DNA of 6,463 bases from Bacteroidota bacterium. Its GTDB lineage: Bacteria > Bacteroidota > Bacteroidia > Chitinophagales > Chitinophagaceae. The stretch lies in NCBI GenBank assembly GCA_029778965.1, contig JAKPBL010000524.1:1-6463 (forward strand), given 5' to 3'. Below the pieces are notes generated by a model. It was not told where the DNA came from, did not search any database, and saw only the letters and a program-made list of their open reading frames with translations. Numbering within the stretch: the first letter of the stretch is position 1; each line of letters begins with the position of its first letter. This document shows, piece by piece, positions 1 to 6,463 of this stretch. The translations under genes were made by a program, and so were the position numbers.

Positions 1-351
1 GTGATGACCGAAAACCTCGTCGAAGCCCGTAGCGCCCGATTCGGTCCACTTGGTATCGTGGTTTCCCGGAACGATATAATAAGGCTTGCGAAGCGAATCG
101 AGTATCTGCTTACCGATAAGCATGTCTTGCTTGTAGCCGAAATCACTGATATCGCCTGTCAGGATGGTAAACTGCACGTCGCTCATGCTGTTGATGTCGG
201 CCACCGATTTCCGCAGGTCGGCCAGGCTTTGGCTGCCCCTCACGATATGGATATCGGTCAGCCACGCAAAACGCAGGTCTTGTGCACCGGCCGAAAGCGT
301 GGTCAACCAGGCGATCAGAAACAACAGGCTATGCCTTGTCAGATATTTCAT
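1..351 (-). CDS. Exported calcineurin-like metallophosphoesterase, N-terminal part (truncated by window edge)
   Basis: The 117 visible residues start at ATG 351 and run off the left edge without a stop. Residues 1-23 form a Sec signal peptide: basic MKYLTRH, a hydrophobic core, then SAGA before Gln24, a likely signal peptidase I site. The periplasm is therefore the probable location. The mature part shows the first three metal-binding blocks of the calcineurin-like family: Asp33-x-His35 in LTDIHI, Gly66-Asp67 in LTGDISD, and Gly96-Asn97-His98-Asp99. Family members hydrolyse phosphomono- or diesters with a two-metal centre. The later His-containing blocks lie outside the window, so intact catalysis cannot be confirmed. 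Its start is 11 bases after the susD stop, so it is probably the third gene of the Sus operon. The start region has no Shine-Dalgarno sequence, as in its neighbours. Substrate is unknown. Some Bacteroidota relatives carry extra C-terminal domains such as beta-propellers, which cannot be checked here. Confidence 0.9.
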   Translation of the reverse strand, partial: MKYLTRHSLLFLIAWLTTLSAGAQDLRFAWLTDIHIVRGSQSLADLRKSVADINSMSDVQFTILTGDISDFGYKQDMLIGKQILDSLRKPYYIVPGNHDTKWTESGATGFDEVFGHH

Positions 352-362
352 GGTTAAGTTTT

Positions 363-2006
363 TTACGGGTTTTGAACCAGGTTAGGTTGGCTCAGCATCT
401 GCGACTGGGGGATGAATTCAACAATGAAAGCATCGTTCCATTTAATGAGGCTGATGGGGCTGTTACCCGAAAGATGGGTACCTGGGTACCGCCGATCCAT
501 ATCCCTTTTGTTGCGGTACACGTCGAATTTACGGTGACCTTCCCAGGCCAGCTCAAGCTGCCTTTCTTCCAGCACCAGGTCGAGCGCGGTTTTACCGGCG
601 GGCAATGCGCTTGCATCATATAAGCCGTAGTCAGGCACGCCGGCCCTTGCACGGATGACGTTCACATCGGCTATCGCCTTGGCATCGTCGCCCAGCTTGG
701 CATAGGCCTCTGCCCGTATCAGGTACATTTCGCCGAGGCGGGCTACAATGGGCGACCACAGTTGCGGCTGTCCTTCCTGGCGCGAGCATTTGGTGATAAA
801 GAACTTGGGATACCCGTTCCGCAGGTTCATTTCCTTTTCGATGATCACTTTCTTTCTCAAGCCGCCCGCCAGCACGATATAATAGTCGTAGGCGCCGTTG
901 ATATTGGTCTCCTTGTCAAGTGTTTCGCCCGTTGCGGTTATCTTGTAGTCATCGCCGGCTTTTGTTACCGGAACATTCACGTACTGGTAATTCTCATTCA
1001 CGTACATGGCCCATATCACCGAAGAGCCGGTTTTGTAATCGGGCTCGATGAACTTATTCCGTACATCAGCCGGGAATCTGCGCACCAGGTCGAGATAAGG
1101 CTTGGAAGCATACATCTCACCATAACCCGAGCCATTGATCACCGAATACAACGAGCCGATATTGCCAATACCATTGGAAGGATGGTCGGCGTCGGGTATG
1201 AATTTAATAGCCAGGATGGTTTCACTGTTCGACTCGGGCTTGAAGGTGGGATATTGCCCGAACTGCGAGGTCGGCAATAAGGAGAACCTGCCGGAATTGA
1301 TCACTTTTTCGGCGTATTCGATGGCTTTCTGATTGTTCTCCATGTACAGATATACCCGCGCCTTCAATGCCCAGGCAGCTTCTCTCGACGCATAGATATT
1401 CGATTTAAAGACCGTCATCAGCGACTCTGCTTTGTCGAGGTCGGCCAGCACGGCGTTGTACACCTCTCCCACTTTCGAACGGGCCGGCTGGTTATTGGGG
1501 TCGCCATCGAGCTTGATGGGAACGCCCAGGTTGTCGGCGCCCTGCGAATAGGGCCGGCCGAAAACATTCACCAGCGTAAAATGCAGGTAAGCGCGCAGAA
1601 AATAATTTTCGCCGAGGAGCTGGTCATTTTCTTTCGATGTCCCTTCGGGCACCGACTCGATGATCTTGCTGTTCGATACGATCACCTGGTAAGAATTGCT
1701 CCAGAAGCTCGTAGCAAAGGAGTTGTTCGGAATACGCTGGTAATTGTACAGGTAAAACAGGTGCGAGGTAGTGGTGCCGCTCAGCGATACGTTGTCGCTG
1801 GGAAATTCCATTACGCGGTGCCAGCCCAGCGCCATCGTTTTGAGGCGTGCATAGTTGCCATTGGTTACTGCCTGCAAGCTGCCTTGGGATGTATTGAAGT
1901 CTTCCGGCGTCAGGGCGTCAAACGGTTTCCTGTCAAGCTTGGAGCAGCCCATCATCAACAGCATCGCACCGATGGTTGCCAATTTGTTTATAGAATGAAA
2001 AGTCAT
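363..2006 (-). CDS. susD: SusD/RagB-family outer-membrane nutrient-binding lipoprotein
   Basis: This 547-residue protein has the usual SusD length. The N-terminus is a lipoprotein signal: a hydrophobic stretch ends in MMGC with Cys21 as the acylation site, followed by SKLDRKPFDALTPEDF, a typical SusD start. SusD proteins are surface-exposed, mostly alpha-helical (TPR-like) and form a lid over the SusC barrel that binds the ligand. The N-terminal half matches the SusD-like domain. The C-terminal SusD_RagB region shows the hallmark EERQLELAWEGHRKFDVYR at about 480-498 and the closing IPQSQ (532-536) and NLVQNP (542-547). The motif RAEAYAKLGDDAKAIADVNVIRARAGVP just before it is the usual TPR-type helix pair. 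ATG 2006 is chosen because it directly precedes the signal peptide. It lies 16 bases after the susC stop, behind an A-rich stretch with no Shine-Dalgarno sequence. Ligand specificity cannot be read from the sequence. The symbol denotes the family, not proven starch binding. Confidence 0.96.
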   Translation of the reverse strand: MTFHSINKLATIGAMLLMMGCSKLDRKPFDALTPEDFNTSQGSLQAVTNGNYARLKTMALGWHRVMEFPSDNVSLSGTTTSHLFYLYNYQRIPNNSFATSFWSNSYQVIVSNSKIIESVPEGTSKENDQLLGENYFLRAYLHFTLVNVFGRPYSQGADNLGVPIKLDGDPNNQPARSKVGEVYNAVLADLDKAESLMTVFKSNIYASREAAWALKARVYLYMENNQKAIEYAEKVINSGRFSLLPTSQFGQYPTFKPESNSETILAIKFIPDADHPSNGIGNIGSLYSVINGSGYGEMYASKPYLDLVRRFPADVRNKFIEPDYKTGSSVIWAMYVNENYQYVNVPVTKAGDDYKITATGETLDKETNINGAYDYYIVLAGGLRKKVIIEKEMNLRNGYPKFFITKCSRQEGQPQLWSPIVARLGEMYLIRAEAYAKLGDDAKAIADVNVIRARAGVPDYGLYDASALPAGKTALDLVLEERQLELAWEGHRKFDVYRNKRDMDRRYPGTHLSGNSPISLIKWNDAFIVEFIPQSQMLSQPNLVQNP

Positions 2007-2022
2007 ACAATATTTTTTTTAA

Positions 2023-4965
2023 TCAAAAACCAATGGAAAGGCCGAACATGATCCTTTTGGGTTGCGGATAGGCAATGGTTTCGGGATCGAGTCCGGAGAA
2101 TTTGGTAAGCGTCAGCAAATTGTCGAAAGAGATATTTGCCTGGATATTTTTGGATTTCAGTTTCTGCACCACGTAAGCCGGAAGGGAATAACCCAGGGTT
2201 ATATTCCTGATGCGGAAGAAAGATCCGTCTTCCAGGTACCGGGTAGAAGGCTTGTTGGAGTTGTTGTTTCCGCCATAGTAGGCCAGCGGGTGGGTGGCAT
2301 TGTGGTTTTCGGGTGTCCATCTCGACCAACCGCTCTTCAGCACCATGCTGTTATAGGTGGGATAAGCGCCGTCGGCATCGAAGGTTTCGCGATCTGAATA
2401 ATAAATCATGCTGCCCTTGCGGAAGGCGGTATTCACACGGAGCGACAAACCTGCCCAGGAAACATTCGTATTAATGCCGCCGAAATATTTCGGCGTGGCG
2501 GCAGCGCCGGCCTGCAGGGTAGCGGCCGAATAGGTGCCGGTGAGTGTTTTATTGCCCGATGCATCGGCTACTTCCCACTGCGGGTTGCCGTTGTCGGGGT
2601 TAACGCCGGCCCATACAGGCAGGTACCATGTATTGATATCGTATCCTTCTTTATACACCTGGTTGCCGTTCAACTGCGACTGGCCCTTGTACAGCTCGGT
2701 AACATGGTTCTTATTGCTTCCGATCGTTACGTCGAGGTTCCACTGCACTTTTGATGATTTGATGATTGCGTAAGAGAGCGTAGCCTCAATGCCTTTGTTC
2801 ACCACGGCGCCGATATTCTGCAACTGCTGCACATAACCCGACACCGACGGCAGCGCAACGGCATATACCAGGTCGGACGTGTTACGGCGATACAGGTCAA
2901 CGGTCAGGTTGAGACGGTCGAACAAGCCGATCTCCACGCCCGCATCGGTGCTATAGGTCTTCTCCCAGCTCAGGGTCTTGTTGCCCAGGGCGGTCGGGAA
3001 AGCAGAAGGCGATCCGTTGTACTGGGTGCTCAGGCCAAACAGGTCATAATACCCGTAATAGTCGCTCGGGGTATTGCCTGTTCCGCCATAGTTGGCACGC
3101 ACACGCAGGTAGTTGATCGCCGCTACGTTGAAAAAGCTCTCATTGTGCACATTCCAGGCGCCGCCTATTGAATAGAAGGTTCCGTACTTTTTCGAGAAAC
3201 GGGAAGAACCGTCGGAACGAACGGAACCCTGCAATGAGTAGCGGTTGCTGTACGAATACGCAGCATTGAACAGGTAAGACCTGAATGCGTACTGGGTGAT
3301 ATTACCCGACGCCGCGATGGGCGTAGCCGCACCGTTCAGCACGGTTACACCGGGTACAATGCCCTTTCCGGTGGAGATATTCGTGTTATACGTATAATCG
3401 TTGTACTCGTAAGCAGCCAGCGCACTGATGCTGTGTTCGCCGATATCGGTTTTATAGGTCAGCATCTGGTTGGTGAACCGCGACGTGGCCCTGCCGGCGG
3501 TATTCGAGATGCGGCCTATATCGGCAAGACCTGCATTTGACCGCGGGTCAATATATCCCAGTCCGTTATCGGCCCGGTAGGTGATGTTGTTGGTCGACTT
3601 AAAGCTGAAATGCTCATTAAAGTCGTATTGAAAATCGGCACTCGAGTTGATGCTGAGCGTTTGCCCCCTGGTGAAATTCCACTGAAGGTCGTACAGGTAG
3701 TTATTCAGGTCACGGCCATACCAGGTAACGCCGCTGGCCCTGGCATTCACCGGCCGGCCGGCGCTGTCGTAGGGCAGGTCCCAGGGCATATTGCGGTACA
3801 TATCGTAAATGCTGTGCTCGGTACTATCGGTTTTGGCGAAAGAGACGGCGATCTTCGGCTTGAACGTAAGCTTGTTGGTCAGTTTATAGTCTACGTTCAA
3901 CCGCCCCGACACACGGTTATATTTATATCCTTTTACCGTACCGCCTTCATCGTAAAAGTTGATACCTGAATATATCTTCGCCCTTCCCGATACACCCGAA
4001 TAGGAAAGATTGTAATCCTGCGTCAGCGCATTCTGCGAGCCGATATCCAGCCAGTTGGTATTGCGTTGTTTGAGCGATTCGTTGAAATAAGCAGGGATGG
4101 CATTCTGGTTGGCGAACGATTTCCAGTAGTCATAGATCTGGCCGGAATTCATCAGCTTGAACTTGCCCATGCTGAATTGGGTAACGCCCAGCTTGCCCGA
4201 TACGGAGAAGTCGCTTCTGTCAGCGCCTTTTGCCATTTTGGTGGTTACCACGATAACACCGTTGGCGGCCCTCGATCCGTACAAGGCAGCCGACGATGCA
4301 TCTTTCAGCACCGACATGCTTTCGATGTCGGCGGGGTTCAGCACCGGCTCGGTGCTCATAATGGCACCGTCTACCACCCATAAGGGCGCAGTGGTGCTGT
4401 TGATGGTAGAGCGCCCCCTGATGGTGATGGCCGGTGTGGAACCGGGCCGTCCTGAAGCGTTCACCACTTCCACGCCCGCTACTTTGCCCTGCAGCAGGTT
4501 GCTTACATTGGGAGAGGCGACATCCATCAATTGTTTACCAGATACAACGCCTACAGAACCGGTCACATTTCCTTTTTTCTGGTTCGTGTATCCTGTAACG
4601 ATGATCTCATCCATCGATTTCTCTTTCCGGTCGAGCGCCAGTTCCACTGTCTGCTGACCGGCGCCGAGCCGCACCTCGGCGGTCTGGAAGTTAAGCGCGG
4701 ATACAACCAGCACTGGTTTTTCAAGACTGGCGGGAAGGGTGAGCCTGAATTTTCCTTCGGCATCGGTGGCGGTGCCTATTTTTGTGTCTTTAACGGAAAT
4801 ACTGGCAGCCACTACCGGCTCGCCGTCTTTTCCTTTGATCACGCCTTCAATTGTTTTCTCCTGGGCATGCGCCGCCGAGAAGATCACAGCGATGACGACT
4901 GTTGCAATAAGGCGCATCCAGTACCACCGCGTTTTGTGATTAGCTAGTTTTTGGTTTTTAGTCAT
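2023..4965 (-). CDS. susC: SusC/RagA-family TonB-linked outer-membrane receptor
   Basis: With the chosen start the protein has 980 residues, a normal SusC length. Residues 1-34 form a signal peptide with a long basic n-region, a hydrophobic core (about 18-32) and AHA before Gln35. Mature residues of about 38-112 are a carboxypeptidase-D regulatory-like beta-sandwich (EGVIKGKDGEPVVAASISV, then GTATDAEGKFRL). A TonB-box-like DEIIVTGY follows at 119-126. The plug domain spans roughly 128-245 and carries the SusC signature SVLKDASSAALYGSRAANG (about 218-236). The rest is a 22-strand-type beta-barrel ending in the aromatic Phe expected for BAM recognition (GLSIGF). There is no secretin/STN extension before the beta-sandwich, so direct FecR/ECF-type signalling through this receptor is unlikely. 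ATG 4965 was chosen over upstream ATG 5037, which would put an implausible 40-residue leader before the hydrophobic core. ATG 4917 is a possible alternative. It is first in an operon with susD. The transported substrate is unknown. Confidence 0.96.
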   Translation of the reverse strand: MTKNQKLANHKTRWYWMRLIATVVIAVIFSAAHAQEKTIEGVIKGKDGEPVVAASISVKDTKIGTATDAEGKFRLTLPASLEKPVLVVSALNFQTAEVRLGAGQQTVELALDRKEKSMDEIIVTGYTNQKKGNVTGSVGVVSGKQLMDVASPNVSNLLQGKVAGVEVVNASGRPGSTPAITIRGRSTINSTTAPLWVVDGAIMSTEPVLNPADIESMSVLKDASSAALYGSRAANGVIVVTTKMAKGADRSDFSVSGKLGVTQFSMGKFKLMNSGQIYDYWKSFANQNAIPAYFNESLKQRNTNWLDIGSQNALTQDYNLSYSGVSGRAKIYSGINFYDEGGTVKGYKYNRVSGRLNVDYKLTNKLTFKPKIAVSFAKTDSTEHSIYDMYRNMPWDLPYDSAGRPVNARASGVTWYGRDLNNYLYDLQWNFTRGQTLSINSSADFQYDFNEHFSFKSTNNITYRADNGLGYIDPRSNAGLADIGRISNTAGRATSRFTNQMLTYKTDIGEHSISALAAYEYNDYTYNTNISTGKGIVPGVTVLNGAATPIAASGNITQYAFRSYLFNAAYSYSNRYSLQGSVRSDGSSRFSKKYGTFYSIGGAWNVHNESFFNVAAINYLRVRANYGGTGNTPSDYYGYYDLFGLSTQYNGSPSAFPTALGNKTLSWEKTYSTDAGVEIGLFDRLNLTVDLYRRNTSDLVYAVALPSVSGYVQQLQNIGAVVNKGIEATLSYAIIKSSKVQWNLDVTIGSNKNHVTELYKGQSQLNGNQVYKEGYDINTWYLPVWAGVNPDNGNPQWEVADASGNKTLTGTYSAATLQAGAAATPKYFGGINTNVSWAGLSLRVNTAFRKGSMIYYSDRETFDADGAYPTYNSMVLKSGWSRWTPENHNATHPLAYYGGNNNSNKPSTRYLEDGSFFRIRNITLGYSLPAYVVQKLKSKNIQANISFDNLLTLTKFSGLDPETIAYPQPKRIMFGLSIGF

Positions 4966-5092
4966 ACATGAAAATTTTAATAAAGAGCCTTGAGATCGGT
5001 AATGGAAAATTAGAAGCGATTTTTTTCCTAAAACCAAACAACCGATTGCGTAATCCTGCTGAAAGGGTATCAGCGACGCACTTATTAAATCA

Positions 5093-5127
5093 GCATCAAA
5101 TCTTTATTAATTATTTATAAAGAATGC
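5093..5127. repeat. Interrupted inverted repeat, possible operator
   Basis: The arms TCTTTAT (5101-5107) and ATAAAGA (5117-5123) are perfect reverse complements around a 9-base AT-rich spacer. They are flanked by a second complementary pair, GCAT (5093-5096) and ATGC (5124-5127), with CAAA inserted on the left side only. The site lies near the middle of the divergent gap, about 128 bases from the susC start and 105 from the acetyltransferase start. That position suits an operator for a dimeric regulator. The AT-rich stem would be a weak terminator and no T-tract follows. Chance formation in AT-rich DNA is possible. Confidence 0.35.
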
Positions 5128-5194
5128 CTGCAAAGCAGCATGACAACGCAAAAAAACGCGCATTTCTTCCGCTCATAAAACTGGAGTAACTTGT

Positions 5195-5236
5195 ATGACA
5201 AGGAAAGTACAGGAGGAACCAGAAGCACAATCATGA
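5195..5236 (+). other. Possible 13-codon leader ORF coupled to the acetyltransferase start
   Basis: ATG 5195 opens a short frame encoding MTRKVQEEPEAQS, whose TGA stop (5234-5236) overlaps the acetyltransferase start as ATGA. A GGAG at 5183-5186 lies 8 bases before this ATG, which is good Shine-Dalgarno spacing. If translated, ribosomes ending here could re-initiate on the acetyltransferase. The peptide has no attenuator-like run of a single amino acid. It would not exist as a translated unit if transcription starts downstream of 5195. This is an inference from arrangement only. Confidence 0.25.
5211..5216 (+). promoter_or_regulatory. Shine-Dalgarno-like AGGAGG upstream of the acetyltransferase
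   Basis: AGGAGG is a perfect anti-Shine-Dalgarno complement but stands 16 bases before ATG 5233, longer than the usual 5-9. No in-frame ATG, GTG or TTG lies at better spacing. It supports the start at 5233 only moderately. The three minus-strand genes have no such motif, as expected for Bacteroidota. Confidence 0.45.
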
Positions 5237-5802
5237 CTGAAAAGGAAAAAGGCAGAAAAGGCTTGCTCTACAATCCCAACCACGACGCAACGCTGATCGG
5301 CGAAAGAGCAAGCTGTAAAAAGCTATGCCAGGAATACAATGCAACCGGTTATGCCGATCTTGATAAAAGAATGCGGCTGATCAGGCAAATAGTACGGGAA
5401 ACAAAGAACAATTTCCTCGTGGAACAACCATTCTGGTGCGATTACGGGTATAATATTGTACTGGGCGAAAACTTCTACGCCAACCATAATCTCGTGATAT
5501 TGGATGGCGCCGAAGTGCTGTTTGGCGACAATGTGTTCATTGGTCCCAACAGTTCCTTTTATACAGCAGGGCATCCCATTGATGCGGTAAAGCGAAACGA
5601 AGGGCTGGAATACAATTACCCCATCACCGTAGGCAACAATGTTTGGATAGGCGGCAACGTGGTGGTTCTGCCCGGTATCAGTATCGGCGACAACGTTGTT
5701 ATCGGGGCGGGAAGTGTGGTCACTAAAAATATTCCGCCAAATGTCATTGCCGCGGGCAATCCCTGCCGCATAATCAAAGAAATAAACAATGTGCTTTCCT
5801 GA
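5233..5802 (+). CDS. Maltose/galactoside O-acetyltransferase-type enzyme (LbH hexapeptide-repeat family)
   Basis: This 189-residue protein is the usual length for the cytoplasmic Maa/LacA/NodL family, which moves acetyl from acetyl-CoA to a sugar hydroxyl as a trimer. The N-terminal mac domain is clear: MTEKEKGRKGLLYNPN, then ERASCKKLCQEYN (about 24-36). The family segment QPFWCDYGYNIVLGENFYAN (65-84) leads into the left-handed beta-helix built of hexapeptide repeats, about 75-180. The catalytic His is His114 in YTAGHPID, matching the His of LacA and Maa. NNVWIGGNVVVLPG (135-148) and IGAGSVVTKNIPPN (157-170) form the acetyl-CoA side, and the end AAGNPCRIIKEIN closely recalls LacA. ATG 5233 is chosen because the product then begins with the family's conserved MTEKEK. 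An in-frame TTG at 5191 would add 14 unrelated residues. Acceptor sugar cannot be decided: maltose, galactoside and lipochitooligosaccharide enzymes share these motifs. A role in detoxifying non-metabolised sugars or in glycan modification is possible. Confidence 0.93.
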   Translation: MTEKEKGRKGLLYNPNHDATLIGERASCKKLCQEYNATGYADLDKRMRLIRQIVRETKNNFLVEQPFWCDYGYNIVLGENFYANHNLVILDGAEVLFGDNVFIGPNSSFYTAGHPIDAVKRNEGLEYNYPITVGNNVWIGGNVVVLPGISIGDNVVIGAGSVVTKNIPPNVIAAGNPCRIIKEINNVLS

Positions 5803-5839
5803 CGCTTCCCCGCAGTTTAGGAAGATAAAGTAATACCTG

Positions 5840-6463
5840 ATGAAGAGGGCCATGAAATTTTTTACTGTAGTCATCGCTATCGCCGGTCTGTTACCGGCCT
5901 GCTCGTCCAGGAAACAGGTCTCAATGACAGGCACCTGGATAATTTACAAAATCGACAGTCTTACGCGTGCGGGCAATGGCACATCCGACTTCGACAGCCA
6001 GTTGCAATTTTCCAGCGAGTTGAAAAAGGGAATTACCCTGAACTTTTTTGAAGATCACCGCTTTACTGAAATTACCGGTGAAAATGGTTACCGGTCCGGA
6101 AGGTGGAAAACCGATACCGACAACCGGCTTTTTTTGTCTGACAATAACAACAACAGCGAAGTGCTGACATACGAGCTAACATACCGGCTCGATCAGAAAA
6201 TGGAATTGACGCTGGTGAATACAACATCCAACAGGTCTTATACATTCCTGAAACAATCCCTGCCGCTGGCATCGTTCAAAGACGACCCTTTCTATCCCGA
6301 CAACAACCAGTGGAGAATAAAGCCCGCAACTGCTGAAAACGAGGCCGCGCTGAACAGCCGCCTACTGAACTACTTAAAACACCTTGCCTTAATCATGAAA
6401 GCGGCCAAGGAAAGAAACCTCCGTGTTGTTTCTTTTCAGGCATCGATGGGTCCGGTGAAGATT
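5840..6463 (+). CDS. Putative lipoprotein with lipocalin-like domain and uncharacterised C-terminal domain (truncated by window edge)
   Basis: The frame is open for 208 codons and leaves the right edge without a stop. The N-terminus MKRAMKFFTVVIAIAGLLPACSS is a lipoprotein signal with lipobox LPAC and Cys21 as the acylation site, so the protein is probably membrane-anchored. Residues of about 28-138 resemble small lipocalin-like domains of Bacteroidota lipoproteins: a GTW start (31-33), a strand with FFEDHRFTEI (69-78), GRWKTD (87-92), and a final strand SYTFLK (133-138). After a linker, QWRIKPA (157-163) opens a second region with a predicted helix (about 166-192, NEAALNSRLLNYLKHLALIM and following) and a strand RVVSFQAS. 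I do not recognise this second region. ATG 5840 is preferred over in-frame ATG 5852 because it supplies the basic n-region, though either gives a workable signal. It lies 37 bases after the acetyltransferase stop with no terminator between, so co-transcription is plausible. Function unknown. Confidence 0.75.
   Translation, partial: MKRAMKFFTVVIAIAGLLPACSSRKQVSMTGTWIIYKIDSLTRAGNGTSDFDSQLQFSSELKKGITLNFFEDHRFTEITGENGYRSGRWKTDTDNRLFLSDNNNNSEVLTYELTYRLDQKMELTLVNTTSNRSYTFLKQSLPLASFKDDPFYPDNNQWRIKPATAENEAALNSRLLNYLKHLALIMKAAKERNLRVVSFQASMGPVKI

Larger units (their letters stand above)
4966..5232. promoter_or_regulatory. Divergent intergenic control region between susC and the acetyltransferase gene
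   Basis: This 267-base AT-rich gap separates two divergently transcribed genes and must hold promoters for both directions. I find no clean match to the Bacteroidota -7 element TAnnTTTG with a -33 TTG at proper spacing. The nearest minus-strand candidate is AAGATTTG, near the dyad at 5093-5127, with one mismatch and poor spacing to any TTTG upstream. On the plus strand TAACTTGT at 5187-5194 resembles the element only in part. The susC leader immediately before ATG 4965 is very AT-rich (TTTATTAAAATTTTC), which fits Shine-Dalgarno-independent initiation in this phylum. No leader RNA fold, tRNA or riboswitch is recognisable. Confidence 0.6.

Noticed and set aside
476..490. Closely repeated GGTACC palindromes
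   Set aside because: They lie within susD coding sequence and are explained by the residues encoded there. There is no further repeat unit.
762..1280. A 172-codon plus-strand open frame inside susD
   Set aside because: It lies antisense to a full-length SusD with intact family motifs, and shows no domain, signal peptide or start context of its own.
3750..3762. GC-rich palindromic run of GGCC units
   Set aside because: It is inside susC coding sequence (Ala, Gly, Arg and Pro codons) with no flanking T-tract, so it does not look like a terminator or recombination site.
4531..4947. Overlapping plus-strand open frames opposite the susC N-terminal region
   Set aside because: The minus frame encodes the signal peptide, beta-sandwich, TonB box and plug of SusC. 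The plus-strand frames have no recognisable protein features.
4966..5037. Upstream ATG 5037 as the susC start
   Set aside because: It would put about 40 residues before the signal-peptide hydrophobic core, within a region that looks like an AT-rich leader.
5128..5138. Small perfect palindrome CTGC-AAA-GCAG near the larger dyad
   Set aside because: The 4-base arms are too short to separate from chance, and the 3-base loop and lack of a T-tract do not make a terminator.
5191..5232. In-frame TTG start extending the acetyltransferase by 14 residues
   Set aside because: The family start MTEKEK falls at 5233, the added residues match nothing in the family, and the GGAG would be only 4 bases from the TTG.
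5323..5934. A 203-codon open frame on the minus strand opposite the acetyltransferase
   Set aside because: It is antisense to a clear family member, has no recognisable motif, and its amino-acid content looks like an artefact of the opposite codon pattern.

Overview
The window looks like an ordinary chromosomal segment of a Bacteroidota bacterium, most likely of the Chitinophagaceae type. The main evidence is a SusC/SusD outer-membrane uptake pair, which is diagnostic of this phylum. Supporting signs are AT-rich start regions without Shine-Dalgarno sequences in the Sus operon, lipoproteins with Bacteroidota-style lipoboxes, and moderate GC content in genes with AT-rich gaps. The genus assignment is inference.

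Layout. On the minus strand (read from right to left) there is a tight operon: a SusC-type TonB-dependent receptor (4965 down to 2023), a SusD-type surface lipoprotein (2006 down to 363) and the N-terminal part of an exported metallophosphoesterase (351 down to 1, continuing beyond the left edge). The gaps are 16 and 11 bases. A 267-base AT-rich divergent intergenic region (4966-5232) carries an interrupted inverted repeat at 5093-5127 and the control elements for both directions. On the plus strand there is a Maa/LacA/NodL-type sugar O-acetyltransferase (5233-5802). After a 37-base gap comes a putative lipoprotein with a lipocalin-like domain (5840 to the right edge, C-terminus outside the window).

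How the parts may work together. SusD caps the SusC barrel and captures a ligand at the cell surface. SusC imports it with energy from TonB. The metallophosphoesterase, with a Sec signal peptide, could hydrolyse a phosphoester in the imported ligand. No glycoside hydrolase, regulator, ECF sigma factor or anti-sigma gene is visible, so the substrate cannot be named. The acetyltransferase and lipoprotein are divergently transcribed and need not be functionally linked to the Sus operon.

I found no mobile element, CRISPR array, RNA gene or clearly new system. The most notable points are the pairing of a phosphoesterase with SusCD, the unusual translation-start architecture of the acetyltransferase (a short upstream reading frame with an ATGA overlap and an internal AGGAGG), the intergenic dyad, and an unrecognised second domain in the right-edge lipoprotein.
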